DNA of 64,000 nucleotides, taken from an uncultured Ectothiorhodospiraceae bacterium. GTDB lineage: Bacteria > Pseudomonadota > Gammaproteobacteria > S012-40. Shown one piece after another: positions 63,357 to 64,000 of this stretch. Each line of letters begins with the position of its first letter. The stretch's first letter is position 1. The notes under the pieces were generated by a model. That model saw only the letters and a program-made list of their open reading frames with translations, was not told the origin of the DNA and searched no databases. The DNA lies in NCBI GenBank assembly GCA_945787715.1, contig CALZJE010000019.1:1-64000 (forward strand), read 5' to 3'. Made by a program: the position numbers and the translations under genes.

Positions 63357-63755
63357 GTTTGTTTATCCAATAGTTGTTATTGAGGGGTTTTGTCGATGGG
63401 ATCCTAACAAGAATATCGAATTGGATAAAGGCATTATCAATTAATGTGTCGATTTGATTTCAGCTTTTTATGAAGAACGGGCTTCTATTATTCCGCCTTC
63501 ATAAATATCAGTAGCAATTGTACCAGACTTTATTTGGGTGAAATTAAACGTTATTGGGCCGCTAATTGGGATTCTCCAATGAATTTCACATAACGGCAAT
63601 CGAACTCATTGGCGAATTTGAAGGAATGGAGGCCAGAGCTATCAACCTCACCTTGCCGGATGCATAGCGGTGAGAAGACAAAATTAGTGATTAGTTGTTG
63701 AGTAAGGTCGCATGATAAACTGAAGTTTGTGTTATATTTTTTAGGACAATTCTCT
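63357..63755. other. Intergenic region with peptide-like relic sequence
   Basis: No complete gene is found. At 63474-63590 the plus strand encodes KRYWAANWDSPMNFT near its end, and 63591-63667 in a second plus frame encodes TAIELIGEFEGMEARAINLT. Neither has a start or ribosome site. Both strands are open over part of this stretch. It looks like a frameshifted relic or a fragment of an interspersed repeat. The last 60 bases should hold the promoter of the HIT gene. Confidence 0.45.
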
Positions 63756-64000
63756 ATGTTTGTTTTGCATCAGCAATTGAAAAAAGATTGTTTTTTAGTC
63801 GGCTCCTTCCCACTGTGTCAGTTATTATTAATGAATGATGTGCAATATCCCTGGTTTATTCTTGTTCCTCAGCGAAATAGTATGTCAGAAATTTATCAGT
63901 TGTCTGATGAAGATCAGCAACAATTGAATCAAGAATCGATTTATCTTTCGAAAATGCTTATGGAGACCTACAAAGGGGACAAGTTGAACATTGCAGCATT
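63756..64000 (+). CDS. HIT domain protein, N-terminal part (runs off right edge)
   Basis: Eighty-one codons are visible from the ATG at 63756. The sequence starts MFVLHQQLKKDCFLVGSFPL, then LLLMNDVQYPWFILVPQRN, which is the N-terminal signature of proteobacterial HIT family hydrolases of about 140 residues. The catalytic HxHxH would lie beyond the window. Family members hydrolyse or transfer nucleotidyl groups, often from diadenosine polyphosphates. AGGACAA lies about 10 bases before the start. Confidence 0.88.
   Translation, partial: MFVLHQQLKKDCFLVGSFPLCQLLLMNDVQYPWFILVPQRNSMSEIYQLSDEDQQQLNQESIYLSKMLMETYKGDKLNIAA

Noticed and set aside
1-64000. CRISPR array, rRNA operon or replication origin
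   Set aside because: No regularly spaced direct repeats, no 16S/23S/5S sequence and no DnaA-box cluster were noticed on reading.

Overview
The window reads as a chromosomal stretch of an AT-rich, Gram-negative gammaproteobacterium. Support comes from a complete mra/dcw cell-wall and division cluster ending in lpxC and secA, an rsmI-lpoA-yraN-dolP locus, lipoproteins with clear lipoboxes, FlgP/FlgT parts of a Vibrio-type flagellar basal body, and a Pseudomonas-like order yqgE-ruvX-pyrR-pyrB-pyrC' followed by pilT-yggS-proC-yggT. The genus cannot be fixed from sequence alone; a marine, Thiotrichales- or Pseudomonadales-like lineage would fit.

Layout. 1-7105: the N-terminal part of an Ig-repeat lipoprotein, an FAD-linked oxidase, and the envelope locus dolP, yraN, lpoA with divergent rsmI. 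7187-11058: the RNase P RNA gene rnpB, interrupted by about 3.5 kb. The 5' 322 bases are canonical, and the last 18 bases (3' strand of helix P1) lie after the insert. The insert holds a tightly packed, apparently autoregulated three-gene operon (TIGR04255-like protein, HTH regulator, unknown protein with a QDCDI motif) and a decayed serine resolvase. 11270-30164: mra promoter with MraZ boxes, then mraZ-rsmH-ftsL-ftsI-murE-murF-mraY-murD-ftsW-murG-murC-murB-ddl-ftsQ-ftsA-ftsZ-lpxC, nearly all with overlapping or abutting ends, plus a large hairpin in the ftsZ leader. 30317-34795: dciA-like gene, M23 peptidase, secA.

34939-42453: PilZ protein, flgT and flgP, a VWA-like secreted protein, uvrD, a DUF5610-like protein and a PilG-like response regulator. 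42754-46549: gshB, apbE, NusG-II protein, Gx transporter and TonB in one run, suggesting an envelope flavin or redox function. 46661-51287: yqgE, ruvX and a pyrimidine operon with a catalytically dead dihydroorotase and an FNR-like protein. 51527-57218: pilT, yggS-proC-yggT, an ABC-2 exporter and a Dabb lipoprotein.

57219-64000 is looser and contains relics: a 5'-truncated gene, a TRL lipoprotein, a frameshifted small gene, an ECF-type sigma operon, tRNA-Asp, a YigZ-family gene, a lysozyme-like membrane protein, a cytochrome c and the start of a HIT protein.

The most unusual object is the rnpB insertion. It separates an otherwise canonical RNase P RNA from its 3' end, and the strand that should complete the catalytic P4 helix is not found nearby. 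Its recombinase has lost catalytic Arg68 and the frame of its DNA-binding end, yet the three-gene operon remains intact.
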